A stretch of DNA of 64,000 bases from an uncultured Lachnospiraceae bacterium (GCA_947165105.1 CAMUZC010000002.1:5912-69911); one strand, 5' to 3'; positions 9,540 through 17,855 are shown, counted from the first letter of the stretch. Notes: generated by a model from the letters alone, not told the origin. Numbers and translations are program-made.

Positions 9540-9568
9540 ATTATAATATATTTTTTTAATATTTTCAA
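9540..9568 (-). promoter_or_regulatory. Promoter, minus strand (Thg1 operon)
   Basis: Minus-strand TTGAAA, 17 bases, TATAAT, followed by the ATAGAAA start-region motif shared by many promoters in this window. Divergent from the promoter at 9678. Confidence 0.85.
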
Positions 9569-9589
9569 TTAAAAAAATATATATAAAAA

Positions 9590-9664
9590 GTGCGCTTACC
9601 AAATTTTTGCTATTTTGTTTAAAAACCATTGGGCTTAAAAATGGAAGAAAATTGGTAACCGCAC
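9590..9664. repeat. Dispersed inverted repeat, copy 1
   Basis: About 75 bp, arms starting GTGCGCTTACC and ending GGTAACCGCAC. Sits between two divergent promoters. It matches copy 5 in reverse orientation, including the same GCGCTTACC variant. Confidence 0.85.
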
Positions 9665-9677
9665 TGCCTCTTTTTAA

Positions 9678-9706
9678 TTGAAAATATTAAAAAAATATGA
9701 TATAAT
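9678..9706 (+). promoter_or_regulatory. Promoter, plus strand
   Basis: TTGAAA, 17 bases, TATAAT. Drives the small-protein operon from 9734. Confidence 0.85.
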
Positions 9707-9733
9707 AAAATAAAAAAAGGATATAATAATAAA

Positions 9734-10132
9734 GTGATTACACTTGATGAAAATTTTGAAAAAAACTATAGTGTTCTATATCGTAATTTTATGATTGAAA
9801 ATAATGAAATAAGTATGGGATATCTTAATGGACTTTATGAAGTCTGGCAAGCTAAACAAATTAATAATAAATTAAATAATAATCCTCATAGAAATATAAT
9901 TGAAAAGATTGCAGAAATTCTTTACTTCTCTAAAGAAGGTTTTATGAATGAAGAAGATTTATATATTGCTTTTAAAGAAAAAACAAAAATTAATTTTTCT
10001 GCGATAGTTTTTAAATCTTTTCTTAAAGAAGGTTGTGAATGTGATCTTTTTACTAAAGGATATAATAAAGAAATGTTTTATAAACTTTTTGAGCCTGCTG
10101 GACGACTTTATTACGAGGTTTATAAATTATGA
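9734..10132 (+). CDS. Hypothetical protein
   Basis: 132 aa from a GTG start, first gene after the 9678 promoter. Mostly helical-looking, with no recognised motif. The end overlaps the next gene in an ATGA junction. Confidence 0.6.
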   Translation: MITLDENFEKNYSVLYRNFMIENNEISMGYLNGLYEVWQAKQINNKLNNNPHRNIIEKIAEILYFSKEGFMNEEDLYIAFKEKTKINFSAIVFKSFLKEGCECDLFTKGYNKEMFYKLFEPAGRLYYEVYKL

Positions 10133-10332
10133 GAAATATTGTTATAATGATTCTTATTATTGCAGCATTGCTTATGCTTGCAATATGTATGATATTTTAT
10201 TCTAATGCAGTTACCGGTATTTATCATACTCCAGGTAATTGCCCAAAATGCAATACTCATTTGGTCAAAGGTATTTATGGGATGTATACTGCTAATATCA
10301 TTTGGTATTGTCCTAATCCAGATTGTAGGTGA
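10129..10332 (+). CDS. Membrane-anchored zinc-ribbon protein
   Basis: 67 aa. One N-terminal membrane helix (residues 4-24), then CPKC...CPNPDC, a likely zinc ribbon. Unknown function; overlaps the upstream gene by four bases. Confidence 0.55.
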   Translation: MRNIVIMILIIAALLMLAICMIFYSNAVTGIYHTPGNCPKCNTHLVKGIYGMYTANIIWYCPNPDCR

Positions 10333-10338
10333 AATAAT

Positions 10339-10587
10339 ATGTCTTTATTTTATGAAGCTTATCATATCACAGCAGAAAAACTTGCCAATGAAATTGGATG
10401 TGGATATTGGGATTTAGTAATTTATTTTACTAATAATTATGTTGATGATATAACAGGAAGAAGTTATCCTTTTTATCTTAAAAATGTATCTCCAAATTCA
10501 GATGAAAAGGGTATTGATAATGATATTTTTGCTTTTCTCTGTGACTGGAATTTAGAATATGAAGATGTAATTTATATAGATTTTTAA
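10339..10587 (+). CDS. Hypothetical small acidic protein
   Basis: 82 aa, acidic and aromatic-rich, no recognised domain. Six bases after the preceding gene. Confidence 0.55.
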   Translation: MSLFYEAYHITAEKLANEIGCGYWDLVIYFTNNYVDDITGRSYPFYLKNVSPNSDEKGIDNDIFAFLCDWNLEYEDVIYIDF

Positions 10588-10598
10588 AGAGGTAAAAT

Positions 10599-10901
10599 AT
10601 GGAAAATAAAAAATTTTATTTTATTACAGTATATGCAGGTTATAATGAATATGGTCCTTATGATGGTAGATGTTGGGGTTTTTATGATAATTGGGATGAT
10701 GCTAATGAAGTTCTTCATCATAATATAACTGACCTTAATGAAGGCATTTACCCTTATGGGATAATTGAAGAATATAGAATGGGAATTAGCGGATATAATT
10801 TTAGACGTTGGTTTTATAAATATAACTCAAATACTAATTGCTATGATATGGCAGAAGAGCCTAAAGAATTAAAACATCTTTGTAGTTTTAGTATTGGATA
10901 A
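10599..10901 (+). CDS. Hypothetical protein
   Basis: 100 aa, rich in Tyr, Trp and Asn (CWGFYDNWDDANEVL), no recognised domain. RBS AGAGG upstream. Confidence 0.55.
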   Translation: MENKKFYFITVYAGYNEYGPYDGRCWGFYDNWDDANEVLHHNITDLNEGIYPYGIIEEYRMGISGYNFRRWFYKYNSNTNCYDMAEEPKELKHLCSFSIG

Positions 10902-10933
10902 ATAAATTTTATTATATTATAAGGAATAAAAAT

Positions 10934-11149
10934 ATGACTAAAAAAGAGCTTCAAAAAAATACTTTTGGGTCAGTTTATACTATTGAAGAATTTTGTAATC
11001 TTTGCGAAGAAGGGTATATTACAAATTATGATGGATGGGGTTACTTTCTTTCAGATGATGGAATAGAAAGTAATTTATCTGTATTTAATCTAAAAGTAAC
11101 ACCAGAATATGCAGCAAAATATAATTTTATAGTGTGGTATAATAAATAA
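10934..11149 (+). CDS. Hypothetical small protein
   Basis: 71 aa, RBS AAGGA upstream, no recognised domain. Contains a YTIEEFCNLCEEG helix. Confidence 0.55.
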   Translation: MTKKELQKNTFGSVYTIEEFCNLCEEGYITNYDGWGYFLSDDGIESNLSVFNLKVTPEYAAKYNFIVWYNK

Positions 11150-11238
11150 TTAAAATTATAAAAGAACCTACAAAAAAATTTATTTATTTTAACTAGAATT
11201 TATAAAGGAGTAAAAAAAATAATTAAAGGAGTGATATT

Positions 11239-12105
11239 ATGAGTATTCAATCTCTTTCTGTAATGGTTCCTTGTGGTGGTCATTGTATGAATAATTGTAA
11301 ATTTTGCGTTTCTAGGATGCGAAACGATGAAGGCATTTTTGGACCTGAAATCATTAGTGCTACAAATATACCACAATCTTATATTAACCGTATTAAATAC
11401 GTGCGTGATGCAGGCTGTGATAATATGATTATTACAGGTACGACTGAACCACAGCAAAATAGACCTTTCATTAATACGCTTTTGGCTATTAATTTTAAAA
11501 TGGATAGACCTTTTTATAATATTGCTATTCAAACTACAGGCGCGGGAATGAATGAAAAAGATATAGAATCTTTAGTTCTTAATGGGATTAATACTCTTGC
11601 TCTCTCCGTAGCATCTTTTAATATGGAACATAATTGGGATATTATTCAAACTCCAAAAACTGCAAGAAAATTATCTATTGAGCAACTTATTAAAATCGCT
11701 AAAGCTAATGATATGAATGTTCGAGTATGTCTTAACCTTACAGATGAATTTATCTCATATCCTATTAGTTTTATATTTGAATGGGCAAATGAGAATAATA
11801 TTAATCAATTAACTTTTAGAAAAATATATAAGAACAATATTTCTTGCCCGCAGAATGATTGGATTAGAACACACGAATATCCAATAGAAAAATTAGAATA
11901 TATTAAACAGTTTGTGCGTGAGCACGGTACTCCAATTCGTAAGCTTTCTTTTGGAGCGACTTTATATGATTGTTTTAATATTGGAGTAGTTATTGATGAA
12001 GATTGTATGGCTAAAGACAATCTTAATGAAATGCGATATGCTATTTTAAGACCTAATAATAGATTATATAGTAGCTGGGATAAACCTGGTAGTTTGATTT
12101 TTTAA
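11239..12105 (+). CDS. Radical SAM protein
   Basis: 288 aa. The CxxxCxxC 4Fe-4S motif is at Cys16, Cys20 and Cys23 (HCMNNCKFC), followed by an IITGTTEPQQNR segment in the usual strand-2 position. The fold looks like a minimal radical SAM barrel without an obvious SPASM or auxiliary-cluster domain. Substrate unknown. Strong AAAGGAG; TAG-free. It lies directly before the tRNA cluster, so tRNA modification is possible but unproven. Confidence 0.8.
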   Translation: MSIQSLSVMVPCGGHCMNNCKFCVSRMRNDEGIFGPEIISATNIPQSYINRIKYVRDAGCDNMIITGTTEPQQNRPFINTLLAINFKMDRPFYNIAIQTTGAGMNEKDIESLVLNGINTLALSVASFNMEHNWDIIQTPKTARKLSIEQLIKIAKANDMNVRVCLNLTDEFISYPISFIFEWANENNINQLTFRKIYKNNISCPQNDWIRTHEYPIEKLEYIKQFVREHGTPIRKLSFGATLYDCFNIGVVIDEDCMAKDNLNEMRYAILRPNNRLYSSWDKPGSLIF

Positions 12106-12187
12106 AAATTTTTTAGTATAATATTCATAGAGAATTGAAAATTATTTAATAAAAATGTTTAATGAGTTGCATTAGCAACTCAATACG

Positions 12188-12263
12188 GGCGCCTTGGGCA
12201 AATAGGTAAGTCGCAGGTCTGCAAAACCTTGAGATAGCAGTTCGATTCTGCTAGGCACCTCCA
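12188..12263 (+). tRNA. tRNA-Cys (GCA)
   Basis: Full cloverleaf with encoded CCA; anticodon loop CTGCAAA, canonical GG in the D-loop and TTCGATT T-loop. One acceptor mismatch (C3/A70). Confidence 0.9.
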
Positions 12264-12266
12264 TAT

Positions 12267-12344
12267 GCCGTCGTAGCTCAGTTGGATTAGAGCCATGGAT
12301 TTCTAATCCATTGGTCGGGGGTTCGAGTCCCTCCGACGGTACCA
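12267..12344 (+). tRNA. tRNA-Arg (TCT)
   Basis: Cloverleaf with encoded CCA and anticodon TCT reading AGA, a common Arg codon in AT-rich genomes. Three bases after tRNA-Cys. Confidence 0.9.
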
Positions 12345-12430
12345 AATTCCGTAATCATATAAATACTTATGGTCAATTTAAAGTAAATTGAATAATTAAA
12401 TTTAAAAAAAATTAAGAGAGGAATTTAAAA

Positions 12431-12577
12431 ATGTTTAATGATTATCCTGTTGAAAATAAATGTAAATATCAAACTAGTGAAGAAGATTATTGGCGTACAA
12501 CTATATATCCTAAATGTACTTGTGGGATGCGGCATTGTGATGAATATAAAGGATATTGTCCTATAAGAGACGATTAA
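12431..12577 (+). CDS. Tiny Cys-rich protein
   Basis: 48 aa with six Cys, spaced as in a small metal-binding module (C...CTCGMRHC...C). Lies between tRNA genes; resembles the next protein (12682). RBS GAGAGG upstream. Confidence 0.6.
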   Translation: MFNDYPVENKCKYQTSEEDYWRTTIYPKCTCGMRHCDEYKGYCPIRDD

Positions 12578-12580
12578 TTT

Positions 12581-12657
12581 GCGCCGGTAGCATAACGGAT
12601 AGTGCGCTGGGCTACGGACCCAGGACTGTGAGGGTTCAATTCCTTCTCGGCGTACCA
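12581..12657 (+). tRNA. tRNA-Arg (ACG)
   Basis: Cloverleaf with encoded CCA; anticodon loop CTACGGA. It reads CGN codons if A34 is deaminated to inosine. Four bases after the stop of the Cys-rich gene. Confidence 0.9.
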
Positions 12658-12681
12658 TAAAAAAATAATGAGGTATTATAT

Positions 12682-12861
12682 ATGATTGAGTGTCCTTTTA
12701 AAGTTCATTTAACAAATTATCAAGAAATGACTTTATGTATGTTATATTGTAAATATACTATTGATGGTAGACATTGGGCAAATTATCCTGATTGTAATGA
12801 AGATAATTGTCCTTATTTACATGCTGAATTACTCGGCAATTTAATTTGGAAAAATGAATGA
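12682..12861 (+). CDS. Tiny Cys-rich protein
   Basis: 59 aa with five Cys (IECPF...CMLYC...CNEDNCPYL). Similar in style to the 12431 protein and probably metal-binding. Its TGA is only four bases before tRNA-His, so mRNA and tRNA must share a transcript. Confidence 0.6.
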   Translation: MIECPFKVHLTNYQEMTLCMLYCKYTIDGRHWANYPDCNEDNCPYLHAELLGNLIWKNE

Positions 12862-12865
12862 ATTT

Positions 12866-12940
12866 GGTGGAATTAGTGTAATAGTAACACGGCAGTTTGT
12901 GGCACTGCAATCAACGGAGCATAACCGTTATCCCACCCCA
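12866..12940 (+). tRNA. tRNA-His (GTG) with altered elbow
   Basis: G-1 is encoded (12866), opposite C73; anticodon loop TTGTGGC; CCA encoded. Unusually, the D-loop is AATAGTA (A18 G19) and the T-loop is AGCATAA (G55 C56), so the near-universal G18-Psi55 pair and TTC are replaced. The CUA tRNA at 19835 shows the same paired change. One acceptor mismatch (A5/C68). Confidence 0.85.
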
Positions 12941-13020
12941 ATAGAAAATAAGTAGTATGGACCGAGACCCAATAAAATGGGAGAATGCGCAACAGGATTA
13001 CCAGCATTATTTTCTAAATA
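12941..13020 (+). other. Structured RNA segment directly 3' of tRNA-His
   Basis: An outer stem (AGAAAAT / ATTTTCT) encloses two hairpins, CCCAATAAAATGGG and AATGC...GCATT, in a three-way-junction layout. It is placed between the CCA of tRNA-His and the next gene. Could be a processing element; no known family recognised. Confidence 0.45.
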
Positions 13021-13047
13021 TTATATTTGTAAAGTGAGGAATTTACA

Positions 13048-13392
13048 ATGAGAATTTTTAGTGATAAGACACATAAGGAATATGCAACTGTTGAGGAATG
13101 CGTAAAAGCAGAAGAGGAATTTGATAAAAAAGTTGCTGAAGAAAAACTTGCAAAAGAAAAAGCTCTTGCTGAGCGTAAAGCCAAAGAAGAGAAAGCTCTC
13201 GCGACACGTAAAGAGGCTGCTGAAAAAGTAGAAGCTGCTCGTAGAAAGATGGTTGAAGCGAATAAAGCTTACCATGAAGAGTTAGCTAACTTCTGCAAGA
13301 ATTATGGGGCATATCATTTTAGTTATAAGATTGACCCAAATACTCCTTGGGAAAGCCTTTTTAATGATTTCTTCCATCCTTTTTGGTTCTAA
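13048..13392 (+). CDS. Coiled-coil protein
   Basis: 114 aa. Residues ~15-80 are an unbroken Ala/Glu/Lys-rich coiled coil; the C-terminus is aromatic (FHPFWF). Codon use is richer in G/C at third positions than neighbours, as in the 19435 coiled-coil gene, perhaps reflecting high expression. Function unknown. Confidence 0.65.
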   Translation: MRIFSDKTHKEYATVEECVKAEEEFDKKVAEEKLAKEKALAERKAKEEKALATRKEAAEKVEAARRKMVEANKAYHEELANFCKNYGAYHFSYKIDPNTPWESLFNDFFHPFWF

Positions 13393-13404
13393 TCTCTAAA
13401 CAAA

Positions 13405-13430
13405 TGGGGCGCACATAACGCCCCAATTTA
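13405..13430 (+). terminator. Hairpin, possible weak terminator
   Basis: GGGGCG / CGCCCC stem with a 7-base loop after the coiled-coil gene; the following T-run is short. It also sits just upstream of tRNA-Trp. Confidence 0.5.
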
Positions 13431-13431
13431 T

Positions 13432-13506
13432 AGGTCTCTAGTGTAATGGTAACATAGCTGACTCCAAATCAGCCTGATGTGGGTTCAAATCCTACGGGGC
13501 CTGCCA
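13432..13506 (+). tRNA. tRNA-Trp (CCA)
   Basis: Full cloverleaf with encoded CCA, anticodon loop CTCCAAA, canonical GG and TTCAAAT loops. Its anticodon arm is close to that of the CUA tRNA. Confidence 0.9.
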
Positions 13507-13585
13507 GTAAATCTTTGGTCAGTATAACTTAATAATATTAAAACATTTTTTATATTGTATAGAAAATATAAGGAGTGATTTTTAA

Positions 13586-14044
13586 ATGATTAGTAAAGTT
13601 TATCAAGTATCTGATGAAGATTTTAAACATATTATATAGCAATCTAATACTTATTCTGATTGTTTAAGAGCATTAGGATTAGGGACTAATGGAGGTTCAT
13701 CTACTGATATATTAAAACGAAGAATAAAAGAATTAAATTGTTCTACTGAACATTTTAATCAAAAAAATAAATAGTCATATCAAGCAAAATATTCTTTAGA
13801 TGAAATACTAGTAGAAAATTCTTCTTATGCAAATATTTCTTCATTAAAACGAAGATTAATTAATGAACATCGTTTAGAGTATAAGTGCGCTATATGTGGT
13901 TTAACAGAATGGTTAAATAAACCTATTTCATTACAATTAGATCATATTAATGGAATTAATAATGATCACCGTATTAATAATTTAAGATTTTTATGCCCCA
14001 ATTGTCATTCATAGACTGACACATTTGCGGGTAAAAATAAATAA
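13586..14044 (+). CDS. HNH homing endonuclease (TAG-recoded)
   Basis: 152 aa with three in-frame TAG codons, RBS AAGGAG. N-terminal helix-turn-helix-like region (TYSDCLRALGLG); C-terminal HNH with CAICG...LQLDHINGINNDHRINNLRFLCPNCHSQT, i.e. two CxxC zinc knuckles around the His-Asn-His core. Typical free-standing phage homing nuclease. Confidence 0.85.
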
Positions 14045-14104
14045 AAAAAAATAGATTTAGATACATCAGAGACAAAGGAGATTACTTCTTAGGAGTGGTC
14101 TTTT

Positions 14105-14665
14105 ATGCGAATTAATTATCAAAATTTAATTGAATATTTAGGAACAAGTAATTTTTATGTTAAAAGATTATTTAATATTAAACCATTATTATAGAATGAT
14201 TATGGTGAAGATAATGATTGTACTTTAACATCTTTAACAACTTTAATTCATTGGTATTGTCCTGTTTAGAAACCTCAAATAATATATAACATTGTTGAAT
14301 CAATAGCACGCAAATATTTATATAAAGGAGACAAAGGAACAAATCCAATTTTTATTAAAAAAATATGTGATTAGGCTTGCTCTCAATTTGATTTATCTTA
14401 TATTTTTGGTAGTAAATATGGAAAAGGTATTGGATATACTTTTGATTTTATAAAAAGAGAAATCATATATCATAATAATCCTATTATTTTAAATATGTGG
14501 AAAGATGGTAATAATTGTTATTAGAATCATACGGTTTTAATAATAGGTTTTGTTGAAACTAATAATAAAAGATTACTTGCAATTTATGATAATTGGTATC
14601 CTGAAATTAGTTATATTGATTATGATAAGTTATCATTTATTAGTAGTATAAATTATATTAAATAA
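14105..14665 (+). CDS. C39-like cysteine peptidase-fold protein (TAG-recoded)
   Basis: 186 aa with four TAG codons. DNDCTLTSL gives the candidate catalytic Cys; HTVLIIGFV and YDNWYPE give the His and Asp/Asn positions of the papain-like C39 fold. The next gene is a secreted protein, which may be a partner. No signal peptide seen. Moderate confidence in fold, low in activity. Confidence 0.6.
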
Positions 14666-14678
14666 GAGGAGAAAAAAA

Positions 14679-15083
14679 ATGAAAAAGATTTTTGCTATTT
14701 TTATAGTTTTAATTTTGCTTTGTTCAATTTCTGTTTTTGCATTTGCAGATTATTTTCCAAGCCCTGTTGTGACTACTGAAAATATATTATCTCGTTTTGG
14801 AGTAACTATAATTACTGACCTTTATCATATTTATGATAAAAATACAGGAGAATTACTTCGATTTATCCAAAAAGATAATGTAAAAATAGAATTTAAAGAT
14901 AATTATTTTATAATCACTATTAATCCAGAATTAAAAGATAATGAATATCTTGAATTAATTATATCTAATACAAATGATAATTTTAAAGTATTTGATAATT
15001 TTAATAATGAATTAATAGTTGAACATATTGATAATTATTATATTATTCATATAGAACATTCTTGTTTAATAACTTTTATTTGA
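14679..15083 (+). CDS. Secreted hypothetical protein
   Basis: 134 aa with a clear signal peptide (MKKIFAIFIVLILLC...AFA), then a beta-rich, Asn-rich domain. Ends in TGA inside the -35 region of the next promoter. Function unknown; in operon with the C39-like protein. Confidence 0.65.
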   Translation: MKKIFAIFIVLILLCSISVFAFADYFPSPVVTTENILSRFGVTIITDLYHIYDKNTGELLRFIQKDNVKIEFKDNYFIITINPELKDNEYLELIISNTNDNFKVFDNFNNELIVEHIDNYYIIHIEHSCLITFI

Positions 15084-15108
15084 AAATATTAAAAAAAAAT
15101 AATATAAT
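15080..15108 (+). promoter_or_regulatory. Promoter for RNA motif copy A / tRNA-Val
   Basis: TTGAAA, 17 bases, TATAAT. The first recognisable element downstream is RNA motif copy A, about 35 bases away. Confidence 0.85.
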
Positions 15109-15142
15109 ATAAATATAAAAAATAAAGAAAAAAATTTTTTTA

Positions 15143-15310
15143 AAGGCACATACAGCAACCATTTTTTTGAAAATATTAACTTGTTTTCTAAGATAAAAAT
15201 TTTTTAGAGGTGCGGTTCCCTCTAACGACGATAATAAACTAAATCATTTTTCTCAAAAGAGAAGCACCAGAAAAATGATTTTATTATTTGGTAAGCTTCT
15301 TTGTGTCTTG
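15143..15310 (+). ncRNA. tRNA-like RNA motif, copy A
   Basis: AAGGCAC, two bases, ACAGCAA at the 5' end; GTGTCTTG at the 3' end, forming a 7-bp helix with one G-U pair. Inside: a GAAAA/TTTTC hairpin, a hairpin in the T-arm position (AGAGG/CCTCT), a long hairpin in the acceptor position, then a D-loop-like TTGGTAAGC. Followed by a GAAAC-stem hairpin and tRNA-Val. Confidence 0.65.
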
Positions 15311-15336
15311 TTTTGAAACTTTTAAGTTTCAAATTT

Positions 15337-15413
15337 GCGAGGTTAGCGCAACTGGTTAACGCACATGCCTTACAAGCATGGGATTCCGAGTTCAAGTCTC
15401 GGGCTTCGCACCA
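15337..15413 (+). tRNA. tRNA-Val (TAC)
   Basis: Full cloverleaf with encoded CCA; anticodon loop CTTACAA; canonical D- and T-loops. Confidence 0.9.
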
Positions 15414-15438
15414 TATATTAAAAATAGGAGTAAAAAAT

Positions 15439-16023
15439 ATGTTTCTTTATGAAATTTTTTTACAGCATTATCCTGTAGATGAAAATGGTTGGACTGAAAT
15501 TGCATATCGTGAAGATTTAATTAAACTTGACTCTAGATTTGATACTAAAAATGGATGTAGTTGGGCTAGAAGTGATGCAGTTTGGCTTCGCCCATATAAT
15601 ATTAAACGTTTTTCTGCAAAAGAACTTGGAGGGAAAGGTAATAAAACGGTAGCATTTCAACTTCAAGGATTTAAAAATACTGCAAAAAATCGTGCTATTC
15701 CAGCTGAAGTAAAAAAAGCTCTAAAGGGAAAACCTTGTGTAGTACTTGGAGTTGTTACGGCAGATATGGAAATTGACCATAAAAATGGTAGATATGATCA
15801 AGAATCTTATACAATAGATGATTTTCAGCCAATGAGTAAAGCAGCTAATGATGCAAAAAGAGAACATTGTAAAAAATGTATAAACACTCAATGTCGTTTT
15901 AAAGCGACTTCTTTAGGCTATCCTATTGATTTCTATAAAGGAGATGAAAACTCGCCTTTTTGTCCTGGATGCTTTTGGTATGATCCAATAGCATTTAGAA
16001 ATTCACTAATGAAAGGAGTTTAA
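15439..16023 (+). CDS. HNH restriction-type endonuclease (putative)
   Basis: 194 aa from ATG 15439 (AGGAG upstream). The C-terminal half has MEIDHKNGRYDQ, then DDFQPMSKAANDAKREHCKKC and CPGC, an HNH core with a split zinc knuckle. It directly precedes a DNA adenine methyltransferase gene with only two bases between, which suggests a restriction-modification pair. It could instead be a solitary host-DNA-degrading nuclease. TAG-free, while its partner has one TAG. Confidence 0.65.
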   Translation: MFLYEIFLQHYPVDENGWTEIAYREDLIKLDSRFDTKNGCSWARSDAVWLRPYNIKRFSAKELGGKGNKTVAFQLQGFKNTAKNRAIPAEVKKALKGKPCVVLGVVTADMEIDHKNGRYDQESYTIDDFQPMSKAANDAKREHCKKCINTQCRFKATSLGYPIDFYKGDENSPFCPGCFWYDPIAFRNSLMKGV

Positions 16024-16025
16024 AT

Positions 16026-16748
16026 ATGTTTAAATATTTAAATGAAGATTGTTTTAATTTTTTAAAAACTATTCCTTCTAAATCAGTTGATTTAATTTTA
16101 ATTGATCCCCCATATGAAATTTCTCGCCCTACTAATTTTTAGTCTGGAGAAGAAACAGGTAGAGATACTGATCGTTTTAGAATTTCAATGGATTTTGGAG
16201 AATGGGATAAAAATTTTACTGGTTTAAATGAAGTAATTAAAGAAGGGTATCGTATTTTACGAGATGGTGGAACATTTATTTGTTTTTATGATTTATGGAA
16301 AATTACTCTACTTAAAGAAATGTTTGAAAAAAATAAATATAAGCAAATTCGTTATATTGAATGGTTAAAAACAAATCCTGTTCCAATTAATAGTAAAATT
16401 AATTATTTAACTAATGCAAGAGAAATTGCAGTTTCTGCTATTAAAATTTCTAAACCTACTTTTAATAGTTCATATGATAATGGATTATATCAATATGCTA
16501 TTTGTCAAGATAAAGGACGTTTTCATCCAACTCAAAAGCCATTAGCTTTTATGGAGGAACTAATTAAAAAACATTCTAATGAAGGAGATATTGTATTAGA
16601 TTGTTTTGCTGGAAGTTGTACAACTGGTTTAGCAGCAATTAATACTAAAAGACAATTTATTGGATGCGAAATTGATTCAGAATATTATCAAAAATCTATT
16701 GAAAGATTATTTAAAGTTTTACCAGAAGATGCTGAAATATCTAAATAA
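16026..16748 (+). CDS. DNA adenine-N6 methyltransferase (one TAG codon)
   Basis: 240 aa; one TAG at about codon 39 hides the N-terminus in a standard-code reading. Motif IV is DPPYEI at about residues 26-31; HPTQKPLAFMEELI and DIVLDCFAGSCTTGLAA (motif X/I) come at the C-terminus, the beta-class order of N6-adenine/N4-cytosine methyltransferases. Likely protects DNA against the adjacent HNH nuclease. Confidence 0.85.
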
Positions 16749-16778
16749 TAATTTAATTAAAAAAATAAAAATTTTTAA

Positions 16779-16807
16779 TTGATTTTTTAAAAAAAATTTA
16801 ATATAAT
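16779..16807 (+). promoter_or_regulatory. Promoter for RNA motif copy B and methyltransferase-like gene
   Basis: TTGATT, 17 bases, TATAAT, then ATAGAAA. A TATAGAAAATA / TATTTTCTATA hairpin follows at the transcript start (about 16810-16842). Confidence 0.8.
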
Positions 16808-16852
16808 ATATATAGAAAATAAATAATAGATATTTTCTATATATATTATTAT

Positions 16853-16922
16853 AAGACTCTAACAGCAATTTTTATTTTTATAATGCTGACTGTTAATCTG
16901 CTAACTATAAAAATGAGTCTTG
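16853..16922 (+). ncRNA. RNA motif in mRNA leader, copy B
   Basis: AAGACTC, two bases, ACAGCAA at the 5' end and GAGTCTTG at the 3' end. The helix has a compensated U-A pair where other copies have A-U or G-C. The interior is an ATTTTTATA / TATAAAAAT hairpin topped by an arm resembling a tRNA-Asn anticodon arm. It lies between the promoter and the ribosome-binding site of the 16952 gene. Confidence 0.65.
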
Positions 16923-16951
16923 CTAAAATAAAATAAAAGGAGATATTTGTT

Positions 16952-17506
16952 ATGCCATTAAATAAAGGTTATTTAACTGCAAAAACAGATAAAGCCTCCG
17001 ATGAAACATATACTCCAGCTTATGCTATAAAACCTTTAATAAAGTATATATAGGATTATATAAAAAGAAATAATAAAAATACTTTAACTATTTGGTGTCC
17101 TTTTGATTTAGCCAATAGTAAATATGTAGAAGTTTTATCTACTGTTCCTAATGTTAAAGTAATTTATACTCATATTGATAATGGAGAAAATTTCTTTTTT
17201 TATGAACCAGAAGAGGCTTATGATATAATTATTTCTAATCCTCCTTTCTCTTGTAAAGATGATATTTTAAAACGTTTATATGAATTAAATAAACCTTATG
17301 CAATGCTTTTACCAATTCCTACTTTACAAGGTTAGAGTAGATTTCCTTATATGAAAGATATTTAGTATCTTGGTTTTGATAAAAGAATTAATTATTATAG
17401 AGATGCAACTATGACTAAAACTCAAGATGGTGTTTCTTTTGGTTCATGTTATCTTTGTAAAAATTTTCTTCCAAAAGATTTAATTATTGAAGAATTAAAA
17501 AGATAA
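16952..17506 (+). CDS. Methyltransferase-like protein with NPPF motif (TAG-recoded)
   Basis: 184 aa, three TAG codons. YDIIISNPPFSCKDDIL is motif IV of N6-adenine methyltransferases; an LTIWCPFDLANS segment stands where motif I is expected but lacks the usual Gly pattern, so the enzyme may be degenerate. The leader carries RNA motif copy B. RBS AAAGGAGA. Confidence 0.65.
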
Positions 17507-17507
17507 A

Positions 17508-17536
17508 TTGAAAAAATTAAAAAAATATTATATAAT
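17508..17536 (+). promoter_or_regulatory. Promoter for tRNA-Pro / motif C / tRNA-Gln
   Basis: TTGAAA, 17 bases, TATAAT, then ATAGAAA; 36 bases before tRNA-Pro. Confidence 0.85.
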
Positions 17537-17571
17537 ATTTATAGAAAGTTGATAAAAAATATATAATATTT

Positions 17572-17647
17572 CGGGGAGTAATTCAGTTGGTAGAATGCTT
17601 GATTTGGGATCAAGATGCCGTGAGTTCGAGTCTCGCCTCTCCGACCA
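17572..17647 (+). tRNA. tRNA-Pro (TGG)
   Basis: Full cloverleaf with encoded CCA; anticodon loop TTTGGGA. Confidence 0.9.
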
Positions 17648-17648
17648 T

Positions 17649-17757
17649 AAGACACAGACAGCAATTACACATAACTTGTGTGTCATCGGTTCGATTCCGA
17701 TATTGCGCGCTTGCGCTATTAGCTTAGATGGTAGAGCAACAAAAAAAACGTGTCTTG
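17649..17757 (+). ncRNA. Circularly permuted tRNA-like RNA, copy C
   Basis: In order: AAGACAC, AG, ACAGCAA; hairpin ACACA/TGTGT; a canonical T-arm (17685-17701, loop TTCGATT); an acceptor-like stem closed by the tetraloop GCTT (17702-17719); TA; a canonical D-arm with GG (17722-17737); an A-run; GTGTCTTG. The tRNA modules are present but permuted: the acceptor end is closed and the anticodon side carries the RNA ends. It lies between tRNA-Pro and tRNA-Gln and is followed by a strong GTGATTGC hairpin at 17757-17775. Confidence 0.75.
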
Positions 17758-17781
17758 TGATTGCTTCGCAATCACTTATAC

Positions 17782-17855
17782 AGTCCCGTGGTGTAATGGT
17801 AGCACGTCGGGCTTTGACCCCGCCGGTGTAAGTTCGAATCTTGCCGGGACTGCCA
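17782..17855 (+). tRNA. tRNA-Gln (TTG)
   Basis: Cloverleaf with encoded CCA, anticodon loop CTTTGAC, weak A1-T72 pair and G73, which fit glutaminyl-tRNA synthetase identity. It reads CAA and may also read CAG by wobble. One base mismatch at 27/43. Confidence 0.85.

Noticed and set aside
13021..13275. Long minus-strand frame opposite the coiled-coil gene
   Set aside because: It is the antisense shadow of a strongly biased Glu/Lys/Ala coding sequence; Phe/Ser-rich and without a start site.
17649..17757. tmRNA or permuted tmRNA
   Set aside because: Far too short, no tag reading frame, no CCA end and no Ala-type acceptor; the tRNA-like part is closed by a tetraloop.
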